Position numbers and translations under genes: made by a program | Part shown: positions 1 through 8,582 of the stretch, piece after piece | Numbering within the stretch: the first letter of the stretch is position 1 | Layout of the letters: each line of letters opens with the position of its first letter | The notes under the pieces: model-generated | Seen by the model: only the letters and a program-made list of their open reading frames with translations | Told to the model about the DNA's origin: nothing | Databases searched by the model: none | Assembly (NCBI RefSeq): GCF_027853335.1 | Contig: NZ_JAFEUS010000002.1 | Coordinates: 744,001 to 808,000 of the forward strand | DNA length: 64,000 bases | Source: Leucobacter sp. UCMA 4100 | Lineage (GTDB): Bacteria > Actinomycetota > Actinomycetes > Actinomycetales > Microbacteriaceae | Direction of reading: 5' to 3'

Positions 1-1469
1 ACTGTCTCGCGAAGCGCAATCTCTTTTCGACTCAAGCCGCTCACAACATACCTCAAGATGACAAGCTCTCTCGGTGTAAGCGTCGTCACTTCAGCAGTGT
101 TCAGAACCGGCGTAAATTGATACAGCGGCCCAGCGGAGCGCGAAAGCCATTCCCTCTCGACTTCTGCCGAAAGAGGGTGCGAAACCGTGAGCTCAAAAAG
201 TGCTCTGAGCGAGCTCGGGTGAATTGTCGTGAACACCGAGAGACACCCGTTCAGCCCAAGTAGTAAATCACTGAAGACAGCACGAGCGGCTTCACGCCGC
301 CCAACTGCAAGCAAACACATTGCTTGCAGCGCGAGAAGATCAAGCCGTTTTCGCGACAAAGCCAGCGGTATTGCGGTCTCAATCGTTTCAAGCGCAGTCT
401 TGAAGTCATTCTCTAACGCAGCAGCCCGTGCTTCAATGAGTGCCACCGTGACCGGCTCGTTCAGGGTGCGTGACAGCGAGAGAGCCTGTTCACGTTTACC
501 AGACTGCAATAGAGCCCCGGCTCTCAACCGCTGCGCCGTATGAGGCTCGAGGTACTCTTCGGTCTCATCAATCAGTTGCAACGCGCGGTTGGGAAAGCCC
601 GAGAACAAAAAACAACGCGCCCTCATCTCTATCACCCAGTAAAAGAATTCGAAGCCCTGTGTTGGCTGGGCAAGACTCGGTAGAAACTCGGCTGCACGGG
701 CAAAATCAAGACGTTCGAAAGCGACGATGAATGAAGCGAGCGGCTCGGCAAAATCAACGACTGCGGCATAATCCGGGCTGATCGATACTGGCCATTCTGC
801 GGCTCTTGCAAGCCATTCCTCCGCCTGATCCAGCCTCCCAGAAGCCGCATGTATGGCCGCAATCGTGCTTGCGGCTTCGTGAGCAACGAATCCCAGTTCA
901 TCTTGATGACGCCATCTCCAAGCATGCATATAAGCAGCATGTGCATGAGCGATGTCGCCTGCCAACAAATATGTTTTGGCAGCTTGAGCGAAAAACCCTG
1001 AGGCTGCTGCTTCAGCAGCAGCGCCTACTCGATCGGCAGCAATTAACACCTGTTCTTCAACGGCTTTGACAACTTCAAGGGCTTTCTCGGTGTGATGGTT
1101 AAGTCTCAGAGACACGATAGAAACCGTGAGCCTTCTCACTGCTCTCGCAGAAGTCTCGCCACCCTCGAGTAAAATTTGGTTCGCGGCATTGGGGTCTATA
1201 TCTGCAACTTGCGACAGCCCCACAAATTCGAAGTGCGGTTGCAGTTCAGGGTGCAACGCTCTCACTTCTGGAGGCATAGCTTCCAGAGCGCGCCTCGCAT
1301 AAGCCATTCCACCGGGTTTGCGCACAAGCAACAGCGAGGTATCTTCAAGAATGCGAATAACCTGTGCCCAATCCTGCGCCGAAACAGCTTCGTGGAGACC
1401 CAGATCATCTGTATAAAGGCTTGGCGCCAGATCGGGAATAGCAGCATGGTTCGAGGTACCCATCCCCAT
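1..1469 (-). CDS. LuxR-family (LAL/MalT-like) transcriptional regulator, C-terminus beyond window
   Basis: The minus strand reads open from an ATG at 1469 to the window edge (about 489 codons seen). The last visible residues (LTPRELVILRYVVSGLSRKE, bases about 25-85) are the start of a LuxR/GerE helix-turn-helix. Upstream is a long helical, alanine- and leucine-rich TPR-like region with many AAEA/ALE repeats, as in the C-terminal half of LAL regulators. No Walker motif is visible in this part, so it may be a short LAL without the ATPase domain. The start was chosen because GAGGGG lies 5 nt upstream; a second in-frame ATG follows two codons later. It is divergent from the surface-protein gene at 1792, with GGGGTGA repeats between them. 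The ligand is unknown. Confidence 0.8.
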   Translation of the reverse strand, partial: MGMGTSNHAAIPDLAPSLYTDDLGLHEAVSAQDWAQVIRILEDTSLLLVRKPGGMAYARRALEAMPPEVRALHPELQPHFEFVGLSQVADIDPNAANQILLEGGETSARAVRRLTVSIVSLRLNHHTEKALEVVKAVEEQVLIAADRVGAAAEAAASGFFAQAAKTYLLAGDIAHAHAAYMHAWRWRHQDELGFVAHEAASTIAAIHAASGRLDQAEEWLARAAEWPVSISPDYAAVVDFAEPLASFIVAFERLDFARAAEFLPSLAQPTQGFEFFYWVIEMRARCFLFSGFPNRALQLIDETEEYLEPHTAQRLRAGALLQSGKREQALSLSRTLNEPVTVALIEARAAALENDFKTALETIETAIPLALSRKRLDLLALQAMCLLAVGRREAARAVFSDLLLGLNGCLSVFTTIHPSSLRALFELTVSHPLSAEVEREWLSRSAGPLYQFTPVLNTAEVTTLTPRELVILRYVVSGLSRKEIALRET

Positions 1470-1552
1470 CTATTCCCCTCATCGTCGTCCCCTAATAGAT
1501 CATTTCTAGTTCTCATACTCACATGACGGCGGCTGAGCGAGGGGAATTTACC

Positions 1553-1591
1553 AGGGGTGAACAAAGGGTGATTTACCTGCCCAAGGGGTGA
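1553..1591 (+). promoter_or_regulatory. Three direct repeats (A/GGGGTGA), candidate activator boxes
   Basis: In the 322-bp gap between the divergent genes at 1469 and 1792, GGGGTGA-like units start at 1553, 1564 and 1584, i.e. 11 and 20 bp apart, close to one and two helical turns. MalT-type regulators bind short G-rich direct repeats, so these may be sites of the adjacent LuxR-family protein. No further gene is seen in the gap. Confidence 0.4.
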
Positions 1592-1791
1592 AAAAGTCTT
1601 TCTGTAGGGGCTTCCTTCGGCAAGACTGTCTGCTCGGAGCGTGCCGAACATTTTCACCAAAAACCGTCACTCGTTCTTCAGGTTTCTCGGTTCCTGCATG
1701 AAACATGCCTGCGCACACTCTATGTCGCCGCCTTGCTCACCAAGAACCGGCCGATATCTGCGCAACACAAGCCAGGAGAAAAGGGTACTTA

Positions 1792-3924
1792 ATGGCAAAC
1801 ACAATTACATCCCCGCCGAGGGCAAAGAAGAGAAGAGATGCGCTTGGGGGCGCTCTCGCACTCCTCCTCCTCTCATTCGGTCTCACGACAACGGCCACGG
1901 CACCTGCCCAAGCCGCAGAGGGCACACCAACAGAAATCACCGAATGGTCTTTCCAGCGTTCAGACGGACTGACCAACGGCAACACCTACTGGCTTGATGT
2001 CTCTTGGCGTGCCGTCAAGCAGGTCGCGGCTACGCCTCCGGTTACGGTGCAGTTCGATCTACCAAATGAAATCCGCGGCATCGCTGATTCGTTTGTTATT
2101 CGCGACGCAGCAGGCGCGATTTCAGGCGAGTGCACCGTTACCGAGCAGACTGTCACCTGCGGCCTTGACAACGATTACGTCGTCGCAAACCCGAACAATA
2201 TTCAGGGCACTTTTAGCATGCGAGGCGCTCTACAGTTTGACGAAGAAACCGTCACAGAGCCGCAGGAACGCACCATTCGAATCGCGGGCAAAGACCACAC
2301 GTTCACTGTGGCCCCAAAGGGTGAGCCCGGGCCAGTCTGCGAGGGAGAAGCTTGTGCATGGAGTCCTTACAGCGACAAGGGCGCGAAGTACGGCAGTTAC
2401 AACGATTCAAACGGCAATGTCAAGTGGAATATTTGGGTGCCAACCGTTTCAAGTGGTGCGGCTTGGATGAGCAACTCAGACCAGACGCTGAAAGAGGGTC
2501 TCAAGGTCACGGTCACCGACCACTTTGAAGCACCTCAAACCTATGTTTCCGGTCCCCACATCTACGAGCTCTCATGCATGGCGCACTCAGAGCAGGGTTA
2601 TGAATACCCCGCTGGCTGGCGTGACGTCACAGAAGATGTGAATGCAACGGTAAGCGATGATTTCAAGTCGGTTACGTTTACCTCGAAAGCCCCGGCCTCG
2701 GGTGCATGCGAAGGCGTGAAAAACTCTTCGGGAGCTCCTGAAAGTGCGCCCGCTCCTTACGAGCTTGAGGGCGGTATCTATGTCATCGAGTGGGTACTCA
2801 ATAACAGCAACCACGAACTCGGTGGCAAGCAAACGCTGAAGAACGCTGCTGATATCAAGATCAATGGTGTTGAAACCCCCAGCATTGAGGTCGCTCACGA
2901 AATACAGATGGCAGGCGGATCGGGCGGCGGCGATATGAACAACGCGCTCCCCACCTCACCCACGATCAACGCTGCTGAGTGCACCGAAGGTGATATCGGC
3001 AAGATCTGGGAAGAAGTTGTACTGCCTGAGGGCGGGTTCTTCACCTACGAGCAGTCTGTCGACGATAACCACCTCGCAACGGTCATCGCGACGCCGGTTC
3101 CTGGCGCAACGCTCAGCAATGGCGACCTGCCAGAAGGCTGGACCGCAAACGACGACGGCACCGCAACCTGGAGCTACCAACTCAAAGCCACCGACTGCGA
3201 CACCACCGTCACCCCCAACACCCCCACCATCAACCCCGCAGAATGCACCGTTGACACCGAGGGAACCACCATCTGGGAAACCGTCACACAACCCGACAAC
3301 GGTAACGGCATCACCTACAGCGATGTCACCACCAACGACGAGCACATCGCAACCATCACCGCAACGCTCGACAAGGGCCACGTATTCGGAACCCTGCCAG
3401 AAGGCTGGACCGCAAACGACGACGGCACCGCAACCTGGAGCTACCAACTCAAAGCCACCGACTGCGACACCACCGTCACCCCCAACACCCCCACCATCAA
3501 CCCCGCAGAATGCACCGTTGACACCGAGGGAACCACCATCTGGGAAACCGTCACACAACCCGACAACGGTAACGGCATCACCTACAGCGATGTCACCACC
3601 AACGACGAGCACATCGCAACCATCACCGCAACGCTCGACAAGGGCCACGTATTCGGAACCCTGCCAGAAGGCTGGACCGCAAACGACGACGGCACCGCAA
3701 CCTGGAGCTACCAACTCAAAGCCACCGACTGCGACACCACCGTCACCCCAGCACCTCCAACACCAACCACCCCTAAGCCGGTTCCCAAGGTTCCCGTAAC
3801 CGACGACCTGGCGACAACGGGCGGCACCGGCTTCCCATTCTGGGTCACGGGTGCTGCGGCTCTCTTGCTGCTCAGCGGTGTAGCAACTGCCTTGTTTGCA
3901 CGACGAGAGCGAAGCCTCGACTAG
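1792..3924 (+). CDS. Sortase-anchored surface protein with tandem repeats (LATTG signal)
   Basis: A protein of 710 residues starting at ATG 1792, behind AGGAGA. It has an export signal (basic KKRR, hydrophobic ALALLLLSFGL, then APAQAAEG). A long extracellular part of beta-rich sequence follows, then two complete 89-residue repeats and a partial third (DNA 3127-3749), a Pro/Thr spacer, LATTG, a hydrophobic helix and RRERSLD. The LAxTG motif is typical of class E sortase substrates in Actinobacteria, so the protein is inferred to be covalently wall-linked. An in-frame upstream ATG at 1705 would place the signal peptide internally and is less likely. It is probably an adhesin or coat protein; the ligand is unknown. 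Confidence 0.85.
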   Translation: MANTITSPPRAKKRRDALGGALALLLLSFGLTTTATAPAQAAEGTPTEITEWSFQRSDGLTNGNTYWLDVSWRAVKQVAATPPVTVQFDLPNEIRGIADSFVIRDAAGAISGECTVTEQTVTCGLDNDYVVANPNNIQGTFSMRGALQFDEETVTEPQERTIRIAGKDHTFTVAPKGEPGPVCEGEACAWSPYSDKGAKYGSYNDSNGNVKWNIWVPTVSSGAAWMSNSDQTLKEGLKVTVTDHFEAPQTYVSGPHIYELSCMAHSEQGYEYPAGWRDVTEDVNATVSDDFKSVTFTSKAPASGACEGVKNSSGAPESAPAPYELEGGIYVIEWVLNNSNHELGGKQTLKNAADIKINGVETPSIEVAHEIQMAGGSGGGDMNNALPTSPTINAAECTEGDIGKIWEEVVLPEGGFFTYEQSVDDNHLATVIATPVPGATLSNGDLPEGWTANDDGTATWSYQLKATDCDTTVTPNTPTINPAECTVDTEGTTIWETVTQPDNGNGITYSDVTTNDEHIATITATLDKGHVFGTLPEGWTANDDGTATWSYQLKATDCDTTVTPNTPTINPAECTVDTEGTTIWETVTQPDNGNGITYSDVTTNDEHIATITATLDKGHVFGTLPEGWTANDDGTATWSYQLKATDCDTTVTPAPPTPTTPKPVPKVPVTDDLATTGGTGFPFWVTGAAALLLLSGVATALFARRERSLD
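3127..3749 (+). repeat. Perfect 267-bp tandem repeat inside surface-protein gene
   Basis: Units start at 3127, 3394 and 3661. The first two units look identical base for base; the third is partial (about 88 bp, to 3749). The period is a multiple of three (89 codons), so copy-number change keeps the frame. Absence of even synonymous differences points to recent duplication or ongoing gene conversion. Confidence 0.95.
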
Positions 3925-3933
3925 CAAACACGA

Positions 3934-3959
3934 TTTGTTCCGGAGGTATCCGGAACAAA
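3934..3959 (+). terminator. Hairpin after surface-protein gene
   Basis: An 11-bp perfect stem (TTTGTTCCGGA with TCCGGAACAAA) around a GGTA loop, 10 nt after the stop codon. A second small palindrome (CTCAGAAC...GTTCTGAG, 3961-3980) and a GGCCCCGAAG/CTTCGGGGCC pair (about 3987-4040) follow. Confidence 0.7.
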
Positions 3960-4084
3960 GCTCAGAACTGAGGTTCTGAGTTCCTGGCCCCGAAGCCCGC
4001 GTATTCCCCCATCCTCACGCGGTTCTGCTTCGGGGCCTTCCTCGTTGCCTCAAGCGCCTTCGCCAACCTTTGATACTGATCGAT

Positions 4085-4684
4085 ATGCGCACAGCCCTCA
4101 CCTTGCTCGCCACCGCCAGCACGCTGCTTCTCATCGCCGGCTGCTCGGGCGACCCCACCGTCACCGACGACAACGAACCTCGGGATCAGGCGAGCGAAAC
4201 GGTCACCGACGAAGCCGTGAATGACGCACCTACCGACAGCGCGTCGATCGCTCACATCACGTCGTGCGACCAAGTTGAGGCGGTCGTCGCGCCGTACATC
4301 GAGGGTCTCGTTCCCGCCGAAGATAACGGTGTCGACGAGTGGGGCGTGTATTGCCTCTGGGAGACCGCCGAGGGCGAGACCGCTCTCGCCAATATTCGCG
4401 TGGTCTCAGTGAGCCTCACACCGGTCGAGCCCGGCAGTGAAAAGCCCGACACCAGCATGATTGAAAACGCCGAGGGCGGCTCAGTCGTCGAAGCCGAGTG
4501 GATCACACAGCACGACGGTGTCGCCTTCTCTCTCGACCTCGGCTCGGCGGTTGCCGGGGCCACGACCACGACGGTTTGGGTTCCCACGGTTGAGGCCATC
4601 ATCGGCGGCGGATCCTGGGCCAACATGCCCGCTCTCGACGGCCCCGCGGCTGCAGAGGTCGTGCGGCAGCTACTCAAGGCCTAG
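4085..4684 (+). CDS. Putative secreted lipoprotein
   Basis: 199 residues from ATG 4085; a TTG at 4070 in the same frame would add five residues. The N-terminus MRTALTLLATASTLLLIAGC is a typical lipoprotein signal with lipobox LIAGC, so Cys20 is the inferred lipidated residue. An acidic linker (DPTVTDDNEPRDQ) follows, then a compact domain with two cysteines (TSCDQVE and YCLWE) likely to form a disulfide. The shape resembles small actinobacterial DUF3558-type lipoproteins, but the family was not verified. It stands alone, convergent with the next gene. Confidence 0.7.
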   Translation: MRTALTLLATASTLLLIAGCSGDPTVTDDNEPRDQASETVTDEAVNDAPTDSASIAHITSCDQVEAVVAPYIEGLVPAEDNGVDEWGVYCLWETAEGETALANIRVVSVSLTPVEPGSEKPDTSMIENAEGGSVVEAEWITQHDGVAFSLDLGSAVAGATTTTVWVPTVEAIIGGGSWANMPALDGPAAAEVVRQLLKA

Positions 4685-4707
4685 GGGCGCACGCGCTGAG
4701 CAGCGCT

Positions 4708-5166
4708 TCAAGCATCGCTCGCGTCATCGTTCCTTTGCACCTCATGGCCGCTGCGATCGTCTTCAGTGCCACCGACGTCATCGACGATGGTTGCGCACTC
4801 TTCGTCGGTAATAGCCGGTTTTCGAGCATCGAGAAAGGCAATAAGGGCGGCGATCATGCCGACTCCGAGCAGAGCGAAGAAGCCCCAGACAATACACGTG
4901 ATTCGCTTTTCGGGGTCGCCCATAACGATCACAGACGCAATGACGCTGAGCAGCGCCACGCTACTGGCAGCGAGCATGAAGGGCAAAGCTTTTCGGTGCG
5001 CCCGCTGCCAGACCTCTTCTGAGCGATCGATGCGGCCGACTCGAATACCAATAAACCCGTTGGGCGGAAGCGCTCCCGTCGAGGCAAAGTAGGTCACCGC
5101 GCCGGTGAGCGCGGCGGAGAAGGTAAGCGTCGTGAGACTCAGTAACCAGTTGGTGAGTTCGCTCAT
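4708..5166 (-). CDS. SdpI/YhfL-like integral membrane protein
   Basis: 152 residues with three predicted membrane helices (LTFSAALTGAVTYFA; FMLAASSVALLSVIASVIVM; ITCIVWGFFALLGVGMIAALIAF). Between the first and second lies LPPNGFIGIRVGRIDRSEEVWQRAH, which matches the N-G-x-G-x-R...S...W..A signature of the SdpI C-terminal family, whose founder is the immunity protein to the SdpC toxin of Bacillus. The tail is acidic and cytosolic. Function here is unproven; many family members are not near a toxin, and none is adjacent. Confidence 0.7.
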   Translation of the reverse strand: MSELTNWLLSLTTLTFSAALTGAVTYFASTGALPPNGFIGIRVGRIDRSEEVWQRAHRKALPFMLAASSVALLSVIASVIVMGDPEKRITCIVWGFFALLGVGMIAALIAFLDARKPAITDEECATIVDDVGGTEDDRSGHEVQRNDDASDA

Positions 5167-5277
5167 TCACGCATCCTCGTGTGTGACATACTGCTCAGCT
5201 TAGCCAGCCCAATCTTTTTCACGACCAGGGCTTTACCAGTGAACCTCGCCACGTCTCTCACCGGAACGTAAAGCACG

Positions 5278-5317
5278 CTTGACATACGCCGGATGAAAAC
5301 TTTATCCTTATGTCAAG
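5278..5317 (+). promoter_or_regulatory. Promoter of ABC operon framed by inverted repeat
   Basis: TTGACA (5279-5284), 17-bp spacer, then TTATCC (5302-5307) form a good sigma-70-type promoter. The -35 lies inside CTTGACATA (5278-5286), which is the exact inverse of TATGTCAAG (5309-5317); centres are 31 bp apart. This looks like a paired operator that would block or loop the promoter. The expected transcription start (about 5313-5316) excludes the ATG at 5310 as translation start and supports 5343. Confidence 0.65.
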
Positions 5318-5342
5318 CTACCTTTACAGTCAGGACAGACAC

Positions 5343-6170
5343 ATGAGCAGTCGCACCGCGCTATGGCAGCTCACGGCAATGAGCACCCGCGACCTCATGC
5401 GCGACAAGCTCACCGGCTTTGCCCCGCTCTTTCTCTTTGGCTGGCTCCTCTTGATCTACTGGCTCTTCACGATCATGCTGCCAAACGCAGCAGACTCTGC
5501 GAGCACGCACCCACTGCGTCTCGCGCTGCCGAGCATCGTCATGACCGGCATCACCGCGACCGCGTTTATGGCGACCACGGTTCCACTCGTCGCAATGCGA
5601 GAACGTGACCTCTTACGGCTACTCGGCACGACACCACTCAAACGTTCGACCTTCGTGCTGGCTCAACTGCCAATTCGCGTCGTGCTCGTCGGCGTTCAAG
5701 TAGCGGTCGGCTACGGCGTCGCCATCACCGCGGGCTTCACCGGTGAAACAAGCAACCTTCTGCGGCTACTCACCACGACGCTCATCGGGTCGGCAATGCT
5801 CTTCGCATGCGCGCTCCTCGTTGCGGGCCGAGGGCAAAGCGCCGAGTCAAGCCACCACATAAGTGTTGCGGTAGCACTTGGAGCAATGATGTGCTCGGGC
5901 ACCTTCCTGCCCATCGCAGCGGGAACACTCTCGCCCCTCGTCGAATCGCTTCCGCGGTTGCTACCAACGACCTGGTTCGCTTCTGCGCTCGCCCCAGATC
6001 TTACGGGCGGTGAGGCTTTCATGCCAGTGCCGCTGCTGTGGGCAATGATGCTCGTGATGACGGTCGTCGCGGGAGTCACGGCGCTACGGCGATTCGAATG
6101 GAGCACCGGCGGCTCCCCCGCGCACGTACCAACTCACGATCACCGAGCAAAGGAGGCCGTGACACCATGA
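5343..6170 (+). CDS. ABC-2 type transporter permease
   Basis: 275 residues, about six membrane helices in the ABC-2 permease layout: a cytosolic N-terminus, helices at about 30-50 and 65-90, an ERDLLRLLGTTPLKRSTFVLAQ coupling segment, then four helices. The segment M-R-E-R-[DG]-L-L-x-L-x-x-T-P is characteristic of drug- and peptide-export permeases of this class. The start at 5343 was preferred over 5310 because the latter falls on the promoter. First gene of a five-gene operon, overlapping the next by ATGA. The partner ATPase is at 6801. Confidence 0.8.
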   Translation: MSSRTALWQLTAMSTRDLMRDKLTGFAPLFLFGWLLLIYWLFTIMLPNAADSASTHPLRLALPSIVMTGITATAFMATTVPLVAMRERDLLRLLGTTPLKRSTFVLAQLPIRVVLVGVQVAVGYGVAITAGFTGETSNLLRLLTTTLIGSAMLFACALLVAGRGQSAESSHHISVAVALGAMMCSGTFLPIAAGTLSPLVESLPRLLPTTWFASALAPDLTGGEAFMPVPLLWAMMLVMTVVAGVTALRRFEWSTGGSPAHVPTHDHRAKEAVTP

Positions 6171-6583
6171 ACGGCGCATCTCAATACACTTCGAGCGAGA
6201 AGCGATCCGCAATCACCTATGTCTGGGAGATGACGAGTGGTCTCTTGCTCTTCATCTTGCTCTTCATTGCGCTGCCAGCGCTCTGGCATACCGAGCACGG
6301 CACCTGGCAGCACCTCACGCGAACCCTGTTGCCGCTCGTGCCACTCGTCTGGGTTCCCTTTGCGATCTGGCGTCATGGCCGCCGCATGGATGAAATGCAG
6401 CGGCAATTCTTCTCACGGAGCATGTCATTTGGGTTTGCGGCAGCGATGGTAGCCGCGGTCACGATTGGCTTGCTTGAGGGTGGAGGCTTCTCGATTCCTA
6501 TGAGCGGCATGGTGATCTTCACGGTCGGCATGGCAGCATGGGGCATTGCTCTGCCGGTTAGCTTTGCAAGGGGCAACCGGTGA
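6167..6583 (+). CDS. Small four-helix membrane protein of ABC operon
   Basis: 138 residues from ATG 6167 with AGGAGG at 6151-6156. Four hydrophobic segments are visible (LLLFILLFIALPAL, LLPLVPLVWVPFAIW, FAAAMVAAVTIGLL, MVIFTVGMAAWGIALPVSF). Between helices 2 and 3 lies RMDEMQRQFFSRSMSFGFA, the conserved short motif seen in membrane partners of small Xre regulators (DExxR..R..S); the next gene is such a regulator. The start overlaps the previous stop by 4 nt. The protein may sense membrane state for the regulator; this is inference. Confidence 0.7.
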   Translation: MNGASQYTSSEKRSAITYVWEMTSGLLLFILLFIALPALWHTEHGTWQHLTRTLLPLVPLVWVPFAIWRHGRRMDEMQRQFFSRSMSFGFAAAMVAAVTIGLLEGGGFSIPMSGMVIFTVGMAAWGIALPVSFARGNR

Positions 6584-6804
6584 AAAACATGGTTCGAGAG
6601 CTCCGCACTGAGCAGGGCTGGTCGCAGGTACAGCTGGCCGAGGCCCTCGGGGTCTCGCGCCAAACGATCAACACGCTCGAGAAGGGACGCTACGATCCCT
6701 CGCTGCCTCTCGCATTCCGAATTGCTTCGGTGTTCGAGCTCCCAATCGAGCGCATCTTTTTTCCGTCTGACAGCGACTCACCACCGACCGGAGGCCGTGC
6801 ATGA
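6580..6804 (+). CDS. Small Xre-family DNA-binding regulator
   Basis: 74 residues, GTG start at 6580 overlapping the previous stop (GTGA). A single helix-turn-helix domain, MVRELRTEQGWSQVQLAEAL followed by GVSRQTINTLEKGRYDPSLPLAFRIASVFELPIERIF, matches the short YozG/PF01381 class. Such regulators usually sit next to a DUF2178-like membrane protein and a transporter, as here. It is the best candidate to bind the CTTGACATA/TATGTCAAG operator at 5278-5317 and autoregulate the operon. Confidence 0.9.
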   Translation: MKNMVRELRTEQGWSQVQLAEALGVSRQTINTLEKGRYDPSLPLAFRIASVFELPIERIFFPSDSDSPPTGGRA

Positions 6805-7754
6805 GTGCTCACGCCAAGCCTCCTGCCGCTGTGCACGTTCGTGCGCTCGAGAAACACTATGGCGAGCGCACAGCCGTGGACGGCATCGACCTCACGGTCG
6901 CAGAAGGCCAGGTGTTTGGCCTTCTCGGCCCCAACGGAGCCGGCAAGACAACCACGGTCGAAATGCTCGCGGGACTCCGTTCGCCGACCGCTGGCACGGT
7001 GCGAGTCTTGGGGCTTGACCCCGTGGCCCAGCGTGACGAATTGACGAAGCGTGTCTCAGTGCAGCCACAGGCGGCAAACCTCTTTCCCACGCTCACCACG
7101 CGAGAGACGCTGGCCCTCTTCGCCTCGTTCTACGACGGCTCTCGCCCGCTCGAAGAGGTCATCGCGATCACCGGACTCAACGATTGCCTCGGCACACGCG
7201 TGAAGAAGCTTTCTGGCGGCCAGCTACGTCGCCTACTCATCGGCATCGCCATCATTGGCCGGCCACAGCTGACCATACTCGACGAGCCTTCGGCGGGGCT
7301 TGACCCGGCTGCGCGGCGTGAGCTCTGGGCGCTCATACGCGGCCTGCGCGACGAGGGCGTTACGGTCATTCTCGTCTCACACCACATGGACGAGGCATTC
7401 GAACTCTGCGACACCCTCGCCATCATGGTTTCCGGCAAAGTGGTCGCCGAGGGCACGCCTGAAAAGCTCATCGAACAGCACGGTTCACGAAGCACCGTTC
7501 ACTTCACGGTGCCAGAGGCTACCGATAGGGCCGTCATCACAGAGCTCGCCGGCGAAGCCCCTTTTACCGTCGATCAGGTGCCCGACGCACTGCGCATCAG
7601 CATCGAAACGGCCAACCCCGACGCGCTCTTGCGCCGCGTCACCTTTCATCGTGGTCTTCACGCCTCGGCTATGCGCGTTGAGGCCCCCTCGCTCGAAGAC
7701 GTCTTCATGCGTCTGGCTGGCGAGCGCGAAGCCGGCTGGACCCCATCATCATGA
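6801..7754 (+). CDS. ABC transporter ATP-binding protein
   Basis: 317 residues with all nucleotide-binding motifs: Walker A GPNGAGKT (43-50), Q-loop SVQPQ, signature LSGGQLRR (about 139), Walker B LTILDEPSAGLDP and switch His in LVSHH. The C-terminal ~90 residues after about 225 carry the DUF4162-like regulatory fold found in DrrA/CcmA-type exporters. It energises the two ABC-2 permeases of this operon (5343 and 7751) as an exporter. Starts within the preceding gene (ATGA overlap). Confidence 0.93.
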   Translation: MSAHAKPPAAVHVRALEKHYGERTAVDGIDLTVAEGQVFGLLGPNGAGKTTTVEMLAGLRSPTAGTVRVLGLDPVAQRDELTKRVSVQPQAANLFPTLTTRETLALFASFYDGSRPLEEVIAITGLNDCLGTRVKKLSGGQLRRLLIGIAIIGRPQLTILDEPSAGLDPAARRELWALIRGLRDEGVTVILVSHHMDEAFELCDTLAIMVSGKVVAEGTPEKLIEQHGSRSTVHFTVPEATDRAVITELAGEAPFTVDQVPDALRISIETANPDALLRRVTFHRGLHASAMRVEAPSLEDVFMRLAGEREAGWTPSS

Positions 7755-8557
7755 GGCCGCTCGGCAACGCCACCCAGTTTCGGCAGCTCTGCCTGGCGTT
7801 CGGTCGTGAGGCGCTCCGAGACAAGCGTGCGATGCTCACCATGCTGTTCACTTTTGCCGGGGCCCTCGTCGCCATCACGCTCTGCGATGTCGTGCTCGCT
7901 GTGGGCCACTCCGAGACAGCTGGCTCAGCACACTTGCCAACACTCGGAATCGTCAGAGCCTCACTTCCCACCCTCGCCCTCATCGGATGCTGCTCCCTCG
8001 CTTTCGTCACGACCGCCACCCCGCTCGTCACCTATCGCGCGACAGGCGTGCTGCAACATCTGAGCACGACGCCGATCCGCAGTGTACCGCTCGTCACCGC
8101 CCACCTCGTTGCCCGTCTGCCGGTCAGCGCCGTACAGGTCGCTCTCATCGTTGGCCTCGCTCTTGGATTCGCCACCCCTTCGCCAGCAGCGCTCTCCCGC
8201 TTCACGCTCGTACTCTCGGCAGGCTTCGCTTTCTTCCTCTCGCTCGGGTGCCTTATCGGAGCGAGATTTCGCAGCCCCGAACGCACCATGGGCTTCGCGC
8301 TCATCGCCACGATGCTCGTCATCGCTACCTCAGGTGCAGCGGTCCCGCTAGCGCTCTTGCCGCAGCCACTCGCAAATGTATTCACCTGGCTGCCCACGGC
8401 CTTCTTCGTGAACGCGCTCGGGGCCGAACTCGCGACGCCCACAGTCGAAGCATCCGCCGCATCGCCCTTGCTAGCCCTCGCTTTCGTCGCCGCGGCTGCC
8501 GCCGTGCTCTCGATTGCCGCAGCAACGCTCCATTGTTTCCCTGGCAAGAATCAATAA
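7751..8557 (+). CDS. ABC-2 type transporter permease (second subunit)
   Basis: 268 residues; six predicted membrane helices and the segment VTYRATGVLQHLSTTPIRSVPLVTAHLVAR, which parallels the ERDLLRLLGTTPLKR segment of the permease at 5343, so the two are likely a heterodimer. Overlaps the ATPase gene by ATGA and ends the operon, convergent with the tetR gene at 8583. The exported compound cannot be told from sequence; membership of the DrrB/CcmB group suggests a drug, peptide or lipid. Confidence 0.85.
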   Translation: MRPLGNATQFRQLCLAFGREALRDKRAMLTMLFTFAGALVAITLCDVVLAVGHSETAGSAHLPTLGIVRASLPTLALIGCCSLAFVTTATPLVTYRATGVLQHLSTTPIRSVPLVTAHLVARLPVSAVQVALIVGLALGFATPSPAALSRFTLVLSAGFAFFLSLGCLIGARFRSPERTMGFALIATMLVIATSGAAVPLALLPQPLANVFTWLPTAFFVNALGAELATPTVEASAASPLLALAFVAAAAAVLSIAAATLHCFPGKNQ

Positions 8558-8582
8558 CCAGTGGATCGCCCAAGCGCTTTCT

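Noticed and set aside
1262-1660. Minus-strand 132-codon frame near the LuxR-family gene start
   Set aside because: Alternative frame of the long LuxR-family coding region, without a ribosome site or realistic composition.
2956-3927. Minus-strand 323-codon and plus-strand 269-codon frames over the surface-protein repeats
   Set aside because: Both are low-complexity mirror images of the 267-bp repeat units; the 1792 gene has signal peptide and wall anchor.
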